This document shows positions 1 through 7,132 of a stretch of 20,318 bases of DNA, one piece after another. The stretch's first letter is position 1, and every line of letters begins with the position of its first letter. Position numbers and translations under genes: made by a program. The notes beneath the pieces are model-generated. The model was not told the DNA's origin, did no database searches, and was given only the letters and a program-made list of their open reading frames with translations. Source of the DNA: Candidatus Mnemosynella bozhongmuii (GTDB lineage Archaea > Halobacteriota > Archaeoglobi > Mnemosynellales > Mnemosynellaceae); assembly GCA_014361165.1 (NCBI GenBank), contig JACIWD010000042.1:1-20318 (forward strand), in the 5' to 3' direction.

Positions 1-1
1 T

Positions 2-76
2 CTGAGAGCGAATTTTCGGATTTTGGAGATTTTGAAGGGAGAGAAATGGAAAAGAAGCGATATAGTGAGGGATTGA
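2..76 (+). CDS. Possible C-terminal end of an unidentified upstream protein (partial)
   Basis: A frame open from the left edge encodes 24 residues (LRANFRILEI, then LKGEKWKRSDIVRD) and stops at TGA 74-76. Its basic, helix-like makeup resembles an ordinary protein C-terminus. A second frame is open from base 1 to a TAA at 97-99, so the choice between them is uncertain. Nothing in so short a stretch allows a family assignment, and the region could also be noncoding. Confidence 0.25.
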   Translation: MRANFRILEILKGEKWKRSDIVRD

Positions 77-152
77 GAGGGAATAAACAAAAAATATAAG
101 GTGAAGTTCCAGATGAATTTGGGGCAGAAAAACTCTCGCGCAAATACATTTC

Positions 153-166
153 ACAAAAGTAATATA
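153..166 (+). promoter_or_regulatory. Candidate BRE/TATA promoter of the fwd operon
   Basis: An A-rich BRE-like stretch (ACAAAA) runs into GTAATATA at 159-166. A start about 26 bases downstream of the TATA centre falls near base 188, giving a leader of about 30 bases before the preferred fwdD start at 219. A second A/T-rich element (AAAATATAAG, 91-100) further upstream could be an alternative. Assigned by pattern and position only. Confidence 0.4.
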
Positions 167-218
167 CGAGAAATTAATGAAAAATCACAGATAATTCCAG
201 CTCATGAGTGGTGTCTCG

Positions 219-611
219 ATGAGACGAAAAGTATTCCTGATAACCGGGAGAACGATTGAACAGGGGGTCTCGCTGGAGAGTAAAACACTTGAGAGCTATT
301 TTGAGAGCACGTGTGTTTGTGAAATGAATCAGGAGTTGATGAAGGAGCTCGGAGTCAGAGAAGGAGATTCCGTGAAGGTCAGGAGCGAATTTGGAGAGGC
401 TGTCGTCAGAGTAAAGAGAAATGATGGAAATCCTCCGGATGTTATCTTCATTCCAATGGGACTGTGGGCAAATCTCGTCATTGACCCGCGAACCTGCGGG
501 ACGGGAATGCCCGGATATAAAGCCATTGAAGTTACCGTCGAAAGGACTGAGGAGAGACCGAAAAGCATGATGGAAATTCTCGCTGAATATGGTGGGGGAG
601 AGCCAATATGA
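219..611 (+). CDS. fwdD: Formylmethanofuran dehydrogenase subunit D (molybdopterin dinucleotide-binding)
   Basis: Small subunit (130 aa) that with FwdB holds the bis-molybdopterin guanine dinucleotide Mo/W centre of formylmethanofuran dehydrogenase, the enzyme interconverting CO2 plus methanofuran and formylmethanofuran. The N-terminus (RRKVFLITGRTIEQG) is the usual FwdD opening. The GDSVKVRSEFGEA stretch and the later FIPMGLWANLVIDP and GTGMPGYKAIEV segments are typical of the dinucleotide-binding beta-barrel. The ATG at 219 is preferred over an in-frame ATG at 204, because GGTG lies about 6 bases upstream of 219, no ribosome site precedes 204, and family members start at this point. The gene's TGA overlaps the fwdB start as ATGA, so the two are translationally coupled. 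Whether the metal is tungsten or molybdenum cannot be read from the sequence. Confidence 0.9.
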   Translation: MRRKVFLITGRTIEQGVSLESKTLESYFESTCVCEMNQELMKELGVREGDSVKVRSEFGEAVVRVKRNDGNPPDVIFIPMGLWANLVIDPRTCGTGMPGYKAIEVTVERTEERPKSMMEILAEYGGGEPI

Positions 612-1903
612 CGCTCTATACAGATCTTGTTTGTCCATTCTGTGGATGTCTGTGTGATGACATAGCTGTTGAGGTGAGAGATGGAGAGATTCATGAAGTG
701 AGAAATGCATGCGAGCTCGGATACTCGAAGATTGCAGGACATCACGTGAGATACAGGGCCCCAATGATAAGAGAGAACGGAAAACTTAAAGAGGTATCCT
801 ATGAGGAGGCGATTGAGAGAGCTGCTGAAATTCTTGCAAACTCAAAAAGAGCTCTTTACTATGGATGGAGCAACACAACATGTGAGGTGCAGAAAATAGG
901 AATACATCTCGCGGAGCTGACCGGAGGAGTCATAGATAACACCACCTCTGTCTGCCATGGACCGTCTGTTCTCGCGATTCACAATGTCGGGTATCCGGGA
1001 ACGACTCTCGGACAGGTGAAGAACAGGGCAAACCTGATAATCTACTGGGGATGCAATCCGCTTTCAGCGCATCCGAGACATCTCTCGAGATACACCACCT
1101 ATCCAAGAGGATTCTTCAGACAGAAAGGATACGAGCAGAGATATCTGGTTGTTGTTGATGTCAGGGAGACGGATACCGCGAAGATGGCAAACAAGTTCAT
1201 AAAAATTGAGCCAAACAGCGATTATGCCGTGATAAATGCTCTCAGAGCAATTCTGAGAGGGCATGAAGACATCATACCTTCAGAGGTTGGAGGAGTTCCG
1301 AAGGAAGAGCTTGTCAAGCTGGTTGAGAGAATGAAGAAAGCTGAATTCGGTGCCCTGTTCTTCGGTCTCGGGCTAACGATGACAAGAGGGAGATACAAGA
1401 ATATAGAGAACGCAATAAAGCTCGTTGAGGAACTGAACAGATACACGAAATTCACACTCACTCCAATGAGAGGACACTACAATGTTACCGGCTTCAACCT
1501 CGTGTGTGCATGGGAAACAGGCTATCCCTATGGAGTTGATTTCTCCAGAGGCTATCCCTGGTACAATCCCGGAGAGACGACCGCGGTTGATGTGCTTCTG
1601 AAAGGTGATCTGGATGCCCTCTTTGTCATGGGCTCAGATCCAGCTGCGAACTTTCCGAAAGAAGTTCTGAAAAAGATGGCTGAAATTCCAGTAATTCTGG
1701 TTGATCCATTCCCGAATGCAACTTCTGCTTTTGCTGATGTGATCATACCTTCTGCAATAAATGGTGTTGAGGCAGAAGGGACTGCATACAGAATGGATTC
1801 TGTTCCAATAAGACTGAGAAAATTCCTCGACACCGAATTTCTGAGCGATGAGGAGATAATGAGGAGAATCTATGAAAGTGTGGAGAGGAGGATGAAAGGT
1901 TGA
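608..1903 (+). CDS. fwdB: Formylmethanofuran dehydrogenase subunit B (catalytic Mo/W subunit)
   Basis: Catalytic redox subunit (431 aa) of the molybdopterin oxidoreductase superfamily, which reduces CO2 to formate at a Mo/W bis-MGD centre. The N-terminus carries the [4Fe-4S] pattern C9-x2-C12-x3-C16 with C35 in NACELG. The metal ligand is expected in NTTSVCHGPS at C116, encoded by TGC, so this is the cysteine and not the selenocysteine form. The later segments GLGLTMTRGRYKN, MRGHYNVTGFN and MGSDPAANFP match the family, as does the final FADVIIPSAINGVEAEGTAYRMD region. GGTGGGGGAG just upstream is a strong ribosome site. Both ends overlap neighbours by 4 bases. It acts in the cytoplasm; formate is thought to pass through a tunnel to FwdA in the characterised Methanothermobacter complex. 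Polyferredoxin-type subunits (FwdF, FwdG) are not encoded nearby. Confidence 0.95.
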   Translation: MTLYTDLVCPFCGCLCDDIAVEVRDGEIHEVRNACELGYSKIAGHHVRYRAPMIRENGKLKEVSYEEAIERAAEILANSKRALYYGWSNTTCEVQKIGIHLAELTGGVIDNTTSVCHGPSVLAIHNVGYPGTTLGQVKNRANLIIYWGCNPLSAHPRHLSRYTTYPRGFFRQKGYEQRYLVVVDVRETDTAKMANKFIKIEPNSDYAVINALRAILRGHEDIIPSEVGGVPKEELVKLVERMKKAEFGALFFGLGLTMTRGRYKNIENAIKLVEELNRYTKFTLTPMRGHYNVTGFNLVCAWETGYPYGVDFSRGYPWYNPGETTAVDVLLKGDLDALFVMGSDPAANFPKEVLKKMAEIPVILVDPFPNATSAFADVIIPSAINGVEAEGTAYRMDSVPIRLRKFLDTEFLSDEEIMRRIYESVERRMKG

Positions 1904-3585
1904 GGATCCACATAAAAAACGGCATTGTTTTTGACCCTCTGAACAATGTTCATGGAGAGGTCATGGACATCTTTATAGAGGATGGAAAAATCGTCGAGGA
2001 GTGCAAAGCGGAAAAGACAATAGACGCTTCAGGAAAACTCGTCTTTCCCGGAGGAATTGACATCCACTCCCACATCACTGGCCCGAAAGTTACAGCAGGC
2101 AGAATCCTAAGACCGGAGGATCACAGGAGATGTGTTGAGAGAAGGAAAAACGGGCTTCACAGCGGAACGGGATTTACGATTCCCTCAACCAGAGTAACGG
2201 GATACAGATATGCGAGAATGGGATATACGACCGTTGTCGAGGCTGCAATGCCTCCTCTTGAAGCCAAGCACACACATGAAGAGATCACCTCAACTCCGAT
2301 AATTGATATCGCTCCTCTGACACTCTTCGGAAACAACTGGAATGTCATGGAATTTGCCAGAGAGAAGGACTACGAGTCTCTCTCAAAATTCATCTCCTGG
2401 ATGCTCAGAACAACAAAGGGATTCGGTGTCAAGCTCGTGAATCCGGGTGGAGTTGAGAACTGGGGATGGGGCAAGGATGTTGACAGCATCCATTCAAAGG
2501 TTCTCAATTTCGATGTCACTCCGGCTGAAATCATAAGAGCTCTTGCAATTTCAAATGACTTGCTCAGACTTCCCCATTCAATTCACATCCACTTCAACAA
2601 TCTCGGACACCCTGGCAATTATGAGACAACTCTCGAATCAATGAAGCTTGTTGAGGATCTTAAAGGCGAGAGGCAGAGCATGCATGCAACTCACCTTCAG
2701 TTCCATGCCTATGGAGGAGACAGCTGGAAGAACATGAGATCTGAATCGGAAAAGATTGCTGATTACATAAACAGACACGAGCATATAACTGCGGACATGG
2801 GACAGGTGATTCTCGGAGATACAACAACAATGACTTCGGATGGACCCATGGAGTTCTCCCTTCACAGGCTGAGCGGAAGAAAGTGGTCCAACCATGATGT
2901 CGAGCTTGAAACCGGGGCGGGAATCATTCCGGTGTTCTATTCCTCCAGAAATGCTGTTAACTCAATTCAGTGGGCAATCGGTCTTGAACTCGGACTTCTT
3001 ATAGAGGATCCCTGGAAGATTTTCGTCTCAACCGATCATCCGAATGGAGGGAGTTTTCTCTTCTATCCTCACATCATCTCCTGGCTGATGAGCAGAAAGA
3101 GAAGAGAGAAGACTCTCAGCAGGGTTCACAGTGCCGTGAACTCAAGGGCAATTCTCGGTTCAGTAGACAGGGAGAGGGATTTCAGCGAGATATGCATAAT
3201 GACGAGAAGCGGTCCCGCGAAAGCTCTCGGACTTCACAAATATGGAAAGGGCCATCTCGGAACTGGTGCGGATGCTGACGTTGCGATTTATGACATCGAT
3301 CCGAGAGAGGTTGACCCGTCTGAAGAGTACAACAGGGTTCTAAAAGCATTCAAGCAGACTTTCTGCACGATAAAGGGTGGAGAGATTGTCTCGCAGAATG
3401 GAGAAATAGTTTCTCAACCAGAAGGAAGGACAATCTGGTGCAATGCTGAGATTGAAGAGGATGAGAAGATAAGAAGGAGGATTGAGAAGAAATTCTATCT
3501 GAATTACACTGTCAGCATGTCAAACTATCCCGTATTCGACGAATACGTTCCAAATCCAATGGAGATAAAAATAGAGGTGAAATAG
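1900..3585 (+). CDS. fwdA: Formylmethanofuran dehydrogenase subunit A (amidohydrolase-type)
   Basis: Amidohydrolase subunit (561 aa) that condenses formate with methanofuran at a binuclear metal site, or runs the reverse reaction. Visible site residues are the HxH pair H56/H58 in GGIDIHSH, the presumed carboxylated lysine K178 in GFGVKLVNPGG, H229/H231 in HSIHIHFNN, and D379 in FVSTDHPNGG; these match the known layout of the family. The start is a TTG at 1900-1902, overlapping the fwdB TGA (TTGA), with GGAGG about 9 bases upstream. No in-frame ATG gives the conserved RIHIKNGIVFDP opening. The stop TAG abuts the next gene directly. Full length for the family, with no sign of damage. Confidence 0.95.
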   Translation: MRIHIKNGIVFDPLNNVHGEVMDIFIEDGKIVEECKAEKTIDASGKLVFPGGIDIHSHITGPKVTAGRILRPEDHRRCVERRKNGLHSGTGFTIPSTRVTGYRYARMGYTTVVEAAMPPLEAKHTHEEITSTPIIDIAPLTLFGNNWNVMEFAREKDYESLSKFISWMLRTTKGFGVKLVNPGGVENWGWGKDVDSIHSKVLNFDVTPAEIIRALAISNDLLRLPHSIHIHFNNLGHPGNYETTLESMKLVEDLKGERQSMHATHLQFHAYGGDSWKNMRSESEKIADYINRHEHITADMGQVILGDTTTMTSDGPMEFSLHRLSGRKWSNHDVELETGAGIIPVFYSSRNAVNSIQWAIGLELGLLIEDPWKIFVSTDHPNGGSFLFYPHIISWLMSRKRREKTLSRVHSAVNSRAILGSVDRERDFSEICIMTRSGPAKALGLHKYGKGHLGTGADADVAIYDIDPREVDPSEEYNRVLKAFKQTFCTIKGGEIVSQNGEIVSQPEGRTIWCNAEIEEDEKIRRRIEKKFYLNYTVSMSNYPVFDEYVPNPMEIKIEVK

Positions 3586-4317
3586 ATGTTCAGGCTCAAT
3601 TTAAAAAGGATTCCAGAAATTTTCCTCGATCTGGAACTTCTGACTCCAGAGAAAACTGATGGGATGAGCCTCTCCGAGCTGAGAGATCTTCCGCTGAAAC
3701 AGGGAAATTCAGAGGTTTCCCTCTCAGAGTTCTTTGAGGTTGAGGAAACGGAAGGAGATGCTCTGATCATCACAGGAGACCTTTCGAGAACAAGGAATCT
3801 TGGATGGAAAATGAGGAAGGGGAAGATAATTGTTGAGGGAAATGCCGGAATGCATGTTGGATGTCAGATGAAGGGAGGAGAAATAGTAATCAGAGGAGAT
3901 GCGGATTCCTGGATAGGATGCGAGATGAGAGGAGGAAAAATTGAAATTTCGGGAAAAGCCGGAGACTATGTTGGCTCGGCATACAGAGGATCTGAAATAG
4001 GGATGATGGGAGGAGAGATAAAAATAGGAGGTTCGGCAGGAAATTTCGTCGGAGAATTCATGAGCGGCGGAGTCATTGAGATATCCCTCGATGCAGGAGT
4101 TCATGCAGGAAGCAACATGAGCGGAGGGGAGATAAGGATAGGAGGCACTGCGGTTCTTCCCGGAGGAGGTATGAGGAAAGGGACAATGAGAATTGAGAGA
4201 GTTCTGGAAATGCTGCCCACCTTTAAATTTGAAGGTGAAGAGAACGGTTACTCTGTTTTCTCGGGAGATTACGCCGTAAACGGAAAAGGAAGAATCTATG
4301 CGAGAGAGCTCGGATGA
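3586..4317 (+). CDS. fwdC: Formylmethanofuran dehydrogenase subunit C (GXGXG beta-helix)
   Basis: Structural subunit (243 aa) related to the C-terminal GXGXG domain of glutamate synthase. Residues about 72-200 are successive turns of a beta-helix, each built on the pattern G-x2-M-x-G-G-x-I-x-I-x-G-x-A-G-x-x-V-G (for example MKGGEIVIRG, then MRGGKIEISG, then MSGGEIRIGG). It scaffolds FwdA and FwdB in the known complex. Its ATG follows the fwdA stop with no gap, and AGAGGTGAAATAG ahead of it supplies a ribosome site. The end overlaps fdhD by 20 bases. The operon order D-B-A-C differs from the usual fwdHFGDACB order of Methanothermobacter. Confidence 0.93.
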   Translation: MFRLNLKRIPEIFLDLELLTPEKTDGMSLSELRDLPLKQGNSEVSLSEFFEVEETEGDALIITGDLSRTRNLGWKMRKGKIIVEGNAGMHVGCQMKGGEIVIRGDADSWIGCEMRGGKIEISGKAGDYVGSAYRGSEIGMMGGEIKIGGSAGNFVGEFMSGGVIEISLDAGVHAGSNMSGGEIRIGGTAVLPGGGMRKGTMRIERVLEMLPTFKFEGEENGYSVFSGDYAVNGKGRIYARELG

Positions 4318-5047
4318 ATTTCTGGAGCTCAGGGAAGCTCTGAGGAGGGAGAGAGGAGGAACTTCTCCTCAGAAGGAGTGGGTTCCCAGAGAGGTAATAA
4401 GAAGGATTTTCCTAAATGATGTTCCTGTGGCAACCCTTGTATGCTCTCCGGGATATGAGAGGGAGCTTGGAGCCGGATTTTGCTTTTCTGAAGGCTTTAT
4501 CAAGAGGGAGGAGCTTGAGGATGTCATATTTCAGAGCAATGAAGTAAGAGTTCTCAGCTGCGGAGACGCTGGCGAGAAGAGTTTTCTCCTTGACTCTTCT
4601 GGATGCATTGGCACGGGAACAGCAGAGCTCCCTGAAGTCAAATCTGAGCTCAGAGTTCATCTTGAGAGAATTCTTGATTCTGTAAGAGAGCTGAACTCGG
4701 AAGAATACGAGAAATCCAAGGGTGTTCACACAGCGTGTTTCTTCAGAGCTTCCGGAGAGCTCGTTAAGAGGGTTTCGGATGTTGGAAGAAGCAATGCTTT
4801 AGACAAGCTCATAGGGTGGTGCCTTCTGAATGATGTGGAGCTCTCGGATGGATTTGTTCTGATGAGCGGAAGACATTCGCTCGGAACGATGATGAAAATT
4901 GCGAGAGCTGGAATTCCTGTTGCGGTCTCAAAGGCATCGGCCCTCTCCATGGCTGTTGAAATCGCGGATATCTGCAAAATCACCTTATGTTCATTTGCGG
5001 ATGGAGAGAAAATTGTCATATACACCCATCCAGAAAGAATCATTTGA
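4298..5047 (+). CDS. fdhD: FdhD-family sulfurtransferase for Mo/W-bisMGD enzymes
   Basis: FdhD binds bis-MGD and passes sulfur from a cysteine desulfurase to the metal of formate dehydrogenase in bacteria. This 249-aa protein has the family hallmarks: HTACFF at 144-149, DVGRSNALDKLIG at 161-173, MSGRHSLGTMMKIARAGIP at 189-207, and an ITLCSF...IVIYTHP end. The loop that in E. coli carries C121-x-x-C124 reads DSSGCIGTGT here, with a single cysteine, C103. The gene overlaps fwdC by 20 bases and is the last of the operon, which points to FwdB as its client (inference; a formate dehydrogenase elsewhere is the alternative). The ATG at 4298 is the only good in-frame start. The 3' end overlaps the convergent Cgi121 gene by 8 bases. 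Confidence 0.92.
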   Translation: MRESSDEFLELREALRRERGGTSPQKEWVPREVIRRIFLNDVPVATLVCSPGYERELGAGFCFSEGFIKREELEDVIFQSNEVRVLSCGDAGEKSFLLDSSGCIGTGTAELPEVKSELRVHLERILDSVRELNSEEYEKSKGVHTACFFRASGELVKRVSDVGRSNALDKLIGWCLLNDVELSDGFVLMSGRHSLGTMMKIARAGIPVAVSKASALSMAVEIADICKITLCSFADGEKIVIYTHPERII

Positions 5048-5534
5048 AAACGTGAAACAGAGCAATTCTCTCAATCACAAGCTCCTCAATTTTCTCGGTT
5101 CCCACCGCTTCAATCTCCTCAGCAGTTATATCGAAAATCTTCATGAGCTTCTCAATCTCAACGCTCCTTCCAATAACCTTCTCCTCTCTGATCCTCTCCT
5201 TCATCTTTCTGACTGCTTCCTCAACATCCTCATTCTCTCCGAGAATTACGATGACGAGTCTGTTCAGCCCTTCTCTGACACCGTATTCAAGAGCCCTGCT
5301 TATGTTTCTCGTTGCAAGGGTGTAGAGAAGAATCTCCATTCCAGGATTCTTTGCGATGTTTTCCCCTTTTTCAAATGATTCGAGAGCCTTTCTGACTGCA
5401 AACTCTATCTGCCTTCTCGAAATCACGACTTCAGCAGATATGGGCTGAACAACTGCTCTGAAACTTCTGCAAAAATCGAGAAAGCTCTCGAGGTCATAGA
5501 TTTCCGCGACACCTTCGAGAATTTCGAGTTTCAT
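5040..5534 (-). CDS. cgi121: KEOPS complex subunit Cgi121
   Basis: Predicted Cgi121 (TPRKB-like) subunit of KEOPS, which with Kae1, Bud32 and Pcc1 transfers threonylcarbamoyl to A37 of ANN-decoding tRNAs (t6A). Family traits are the central QPISAEVVISRRQIEFAVRK stretch followed by a conserved EILLYTLATRNISRALEYG segment, and an all-alpha/beta protein of about 160 aa. The start at 5534 (MKLEILEG) forms an ATGA overlap with the stop of hom; an in-frame ATG at 5558 would add eight residues inside hom and has no better ribosome site. Cgi121 binds the tRNA 3' CCA end and helps activate Bud32. The other KEOPS genes are not in the window. Assigned from remembered family patterns, so moderately sure. 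Confidence 0.78.
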   Translation of the reverse strand: MKLEILEGVAEIYDLESFLDFCRSFRAVVQPISAEVVISRRQIEFAVRKALESFEKGENIAKNPGMEILLYTLATRNISRALEYGVREGLNRLVIVILGENEDVEEAVRKMKERIREEKVIGRSVEIEKLMKIFDITAEEIEAVGTEKIEELVIERIALFHVFK

Positions 5535-6544
5535 TCCTCTAAAGCCTTCGCTATGCATATGAGATCACTCAGAATTGCACTTGCTGTCTCAACAGATCCT
5601 GCTCCCCTTCCTGTGACCGTGATTTCTGATGCGAGATCAGTGTATATTGCGGCTGCATTCAGGGTTCCTCCAACCGCAAGCGGATGTCCGAGGGGAACAA
5701 GCATTGGTGAGACTCCCATCTCCACCTTTTCACCATTTTTGAGAGCATAACCAACGAGTTTTATTGTGTATCCCCTCTCCTGAGCCAGAGCCAGAGCCTC
5801 AGGAGTTATCTCTGTTATTCCTCTCCTCGGGATATCCTCAAGAGAGACATCCAGATTGAAAATGGTGTTAACCAGGATTGCAAGCTTGACAGCGGTGTCA
5901 ATGCCATCAACATCATAGCTCGGATCTGTTTCAGCTATTCCTATTTCCTTTGCCTCTGAAAGAACATGCTCATAGGGAAGCTGTTCGCTCGCCATTCTCG
6001 TGAGAATATAGTTGCAGGTTCCGTTCAGGACACCGACAATTCCGTTTATCTCGTTGCCTGCAAGAACATCCTTTACGAGGCTTATCACAGGCATTGCTCC
6101 GCCCACGCAGGCCTCATATCTGAAGTGCAGTCCCTTCTCCTCGGCCATTGATACCAGCTCTCTGAAGCGAAGCACCAGAGGACCCTTGTTCGAGGTTACA
6201 ACATGCCTCTTATTTTCAAATGCGGTGATTATGTGGGAGAGCCCCGGTTCTCCGGTCTCAACATTGGTTGGAGTTACCTCTATCACCACATCATGCTCGA
6301 CATCACGGATGATCTCAAGAGAGCTCCTTCCGCCATCTCCCACCCTTCCGGTCTCCCTTTTCCTCTTCAGTACATCTTTCAGAGATACTCCATTTTCATC
6401 CACGATGGACGATGAGGAATCCGCAACTGCAACGACCTTGAAATCATAGCCCATCTCTCTCAGAGCCCTTTCCTTCCTCATCAGAACCTCTGCAACACCC
6501 TGGCCGACTGAACCGAAACCTATGATTGAGAGTCTCAGCTCCAT
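5531..6544 (-). CDS. hom: Homoserine dehydrogenase (monofunctional, no ACT domain)
   Basis: NAD(P)H-dependent reduction of aspartate semialdehyde to homoserine, the entry to threonine and methionine synthesis. The 337-aa protein opens with a Rossmann motif (GFGSVG, 9-14). It has TSNKGPL (K120) and an EACVGGAMPVI substrate-region segment, then LNGTCNYIL, EIGIAETDPSYDVDGIDTAVK with E205, and the D216/K220 pair equivalent to the yeast catalytic D219/K223. The start at 6544 follows GAGGTGGATTTC, a good ribosome site; the longer frame to 6592 reads back into the upstream gene. There is no aspartokinase fusion and no C-terminal ACT domain. The preceding gene encodes a separate ACT protein that it overlaps by 10 bases, suggesting regulation in trans. 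Confidence 0.94.
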   Translation of the reverse strand: MELRLSIIGFGSVGQGVAEVLMRKERALREMGYDFKVVAVADSSSSIVDENGVSLKDVLKRKRETGRVGDGGRSSLEIIRDVEHDVVIEVTPTNVETGEPGLSHIITAFENKRHVVTSNKGPLVLRFRELVSMAEEKGLHFRYEACVGGAMPVISLVKDVLAGNEINGIVGVLNGTCNYILTRMASEQLPYEHVLSEAKEIGIAETDPSYDVDGIDTAVKLAILVNTIFNLDVSLEDIPRRGITEITPEALALAQERGYTIKLVGYALKNGEKVEMGVSPMLVPLGHPLAVGGTLNAAAIYTDLASEITVTGRGAGSVETASAILSDLICIAKALEE

Positions 6545-7047
6545 GAAATCCACCTCACGGGCTCTATGAGGAGCAGATTTTTCTTTCTGCAAATTTCTCT
6601 CAGAATTTTCAGTGCCTCTTTCAGACTCTCCTCATTAGTTGCGCTTATGGTCATGAAGGCCGCGGAGGGCTTCTCCACTCCGGGCATCTTCAGAGCAAGG
6701 TCAATGACTTCCGCAAATCCTGTTCTGTCTATGGCATCAATCGTATCCCTGATGTCAGTATGAACAACATGACCGACAAGAATGACGGAGGTTGTTTCTC
6801 TGAGCCTGTCCTCTCCAAATCTCACAATCCTTATTCCCTGAGATTCGAGTTCATTCAGAAGTTCTTTCAGCCTTTTCTCATCAATCTCAAAGGTTATCTG
6901 AACCGGAACCGCACCGGTTGGAGTTTTCTTGTCCCTGTGATGAACAACACTGACAATGTTCCCGCCCATCTCGGATATCGGTCTGAGAGCAGAAACAAGC
7001 TGGCCGGGAATGTCCTTGAGTTCGATGTCCATGGAGATCCGGATCAT
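6535..7047 (-). CDS. ACT-domain protein upstream of hom (probable amino-acid sensor)
   Basis: A 170-aa archaeal protein with an N-terminal ACT domain (DIELKDIPGQLVSALRPISE, then GGNIVSVVHHRD) and a second alpha/beta region (VILVGHVVHTDIRDTIDAID onward) that could be a further ACT-like fold. There is no catalytic domain. ACT domains bind amino acids and control biosynthetic enzymes. Its coupling to an ACT-less homoserine dehydrogenase suggests it supplies threonine (or another end-product) feedback, which is inference. The start at 7047 is chosen because a TATA-like element at 7072-7079 places transcription initiation at about this ATG (leaderless). The frame extends to an ATG at 7092, but that would cover the promoter, and the extra residues are unlike the family. 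An ATG at 7032 is a further alternative. Confidence 0.85.
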   Translation of the reverse strand: MIRISMDIELKDIPGQLVSALRPISEMGGNIVSVVHHRDKKTPTGAVPVQITFEIDEKRLKELLNELESQGIRIVRFGEDRLRETTSVILVGHVVHTDIRDTIDAIDRTGFAEVIDLALKMPGVEKPSAAFMTISATNEESLKEALKILREICRKKNLLLIEPVRWISWS

Positions 7048-7071
7048 CGAGGGTAATGAGGTTGAGAGGAG

Positions 7072-7079
7072 ATAAATAG
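7072..7079 (-). promoter_or_regulatory. TATA-like element for the ACT-hom-cgi121 operon
   Basis: Read on the minus strand the element is CTATTTAT, preceded by AAAAC (BRE-like). Its centre is about 27 bases from the ATG at 7047, the archaeal TATA-to-start distance, so the mRNA probably begins at or next to the start codon. Confidence 0.45.
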
Positions 7080-7100
7080 GTTTTGGATGCATTTCGGAAA

Positions 7101-7110
7101 TTTTATATTT
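7101..7110 (+). promoter_or_regulatory. BRE/TATA promoter of the MarR/GbsR-like regulator gene
   Basis: TTTTATATTT preceded by CGGAAA (7095-7100), a good BRE plus TATA box. The centre lies about 25 bases from the GTG/ATG start at 7130-7135, so a leaderless transcript is expected. There is no Shine-Dalgarno sequence before the start, which agrees. Confidence 0.6.
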
Positions 7111-7125
7111 TACTAAAAAGTAAAA
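7108..7125. promoter_or_regulatory. 18-bp perfect palindrome, likely operator
   Basis: TTTTACT-AAAA-AGTAAAA: two 7-base arms, perfect inverted repeats around a 4-base spacer. It overlaps the 3' edge of the TATA box and covers the gap to the transcription start of the regulator gene. This size and placement suit a dimeric winged-helix repressor blocking its own promoter. Binding by the adjacent regulator is inference. Confidence 0.55.
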
Positions 7126-7132
7126 ACAAGTG

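Noticed and set aside
174..764. 196-aa open frame on the minus strand
   Set aside because: It lies opposite fwdD and fwdB, which have clear family motifs. Its sequence is Ser/His-rich and without recognisable domains, as expected for an antisense shadow.
608..1903. Selenocysteine in FwdB
   Set aside because: The metal-ligand position in NTTSVCHGPS is TGC (cysteine) and the frame has no internal TGA.
4899..5378. 159-aa plus-strand frame across the fdhD end and cgi121
   Set aside because: It runs out of frame through fdhD and antisense through cgi121, and both of these are supported by motifs.
7108..7125. Palindrome as a transcription terminator
   Set aside because: It lies between a TATA box and a start codon, the stem is A/T only, and no gene ends there on either strand.
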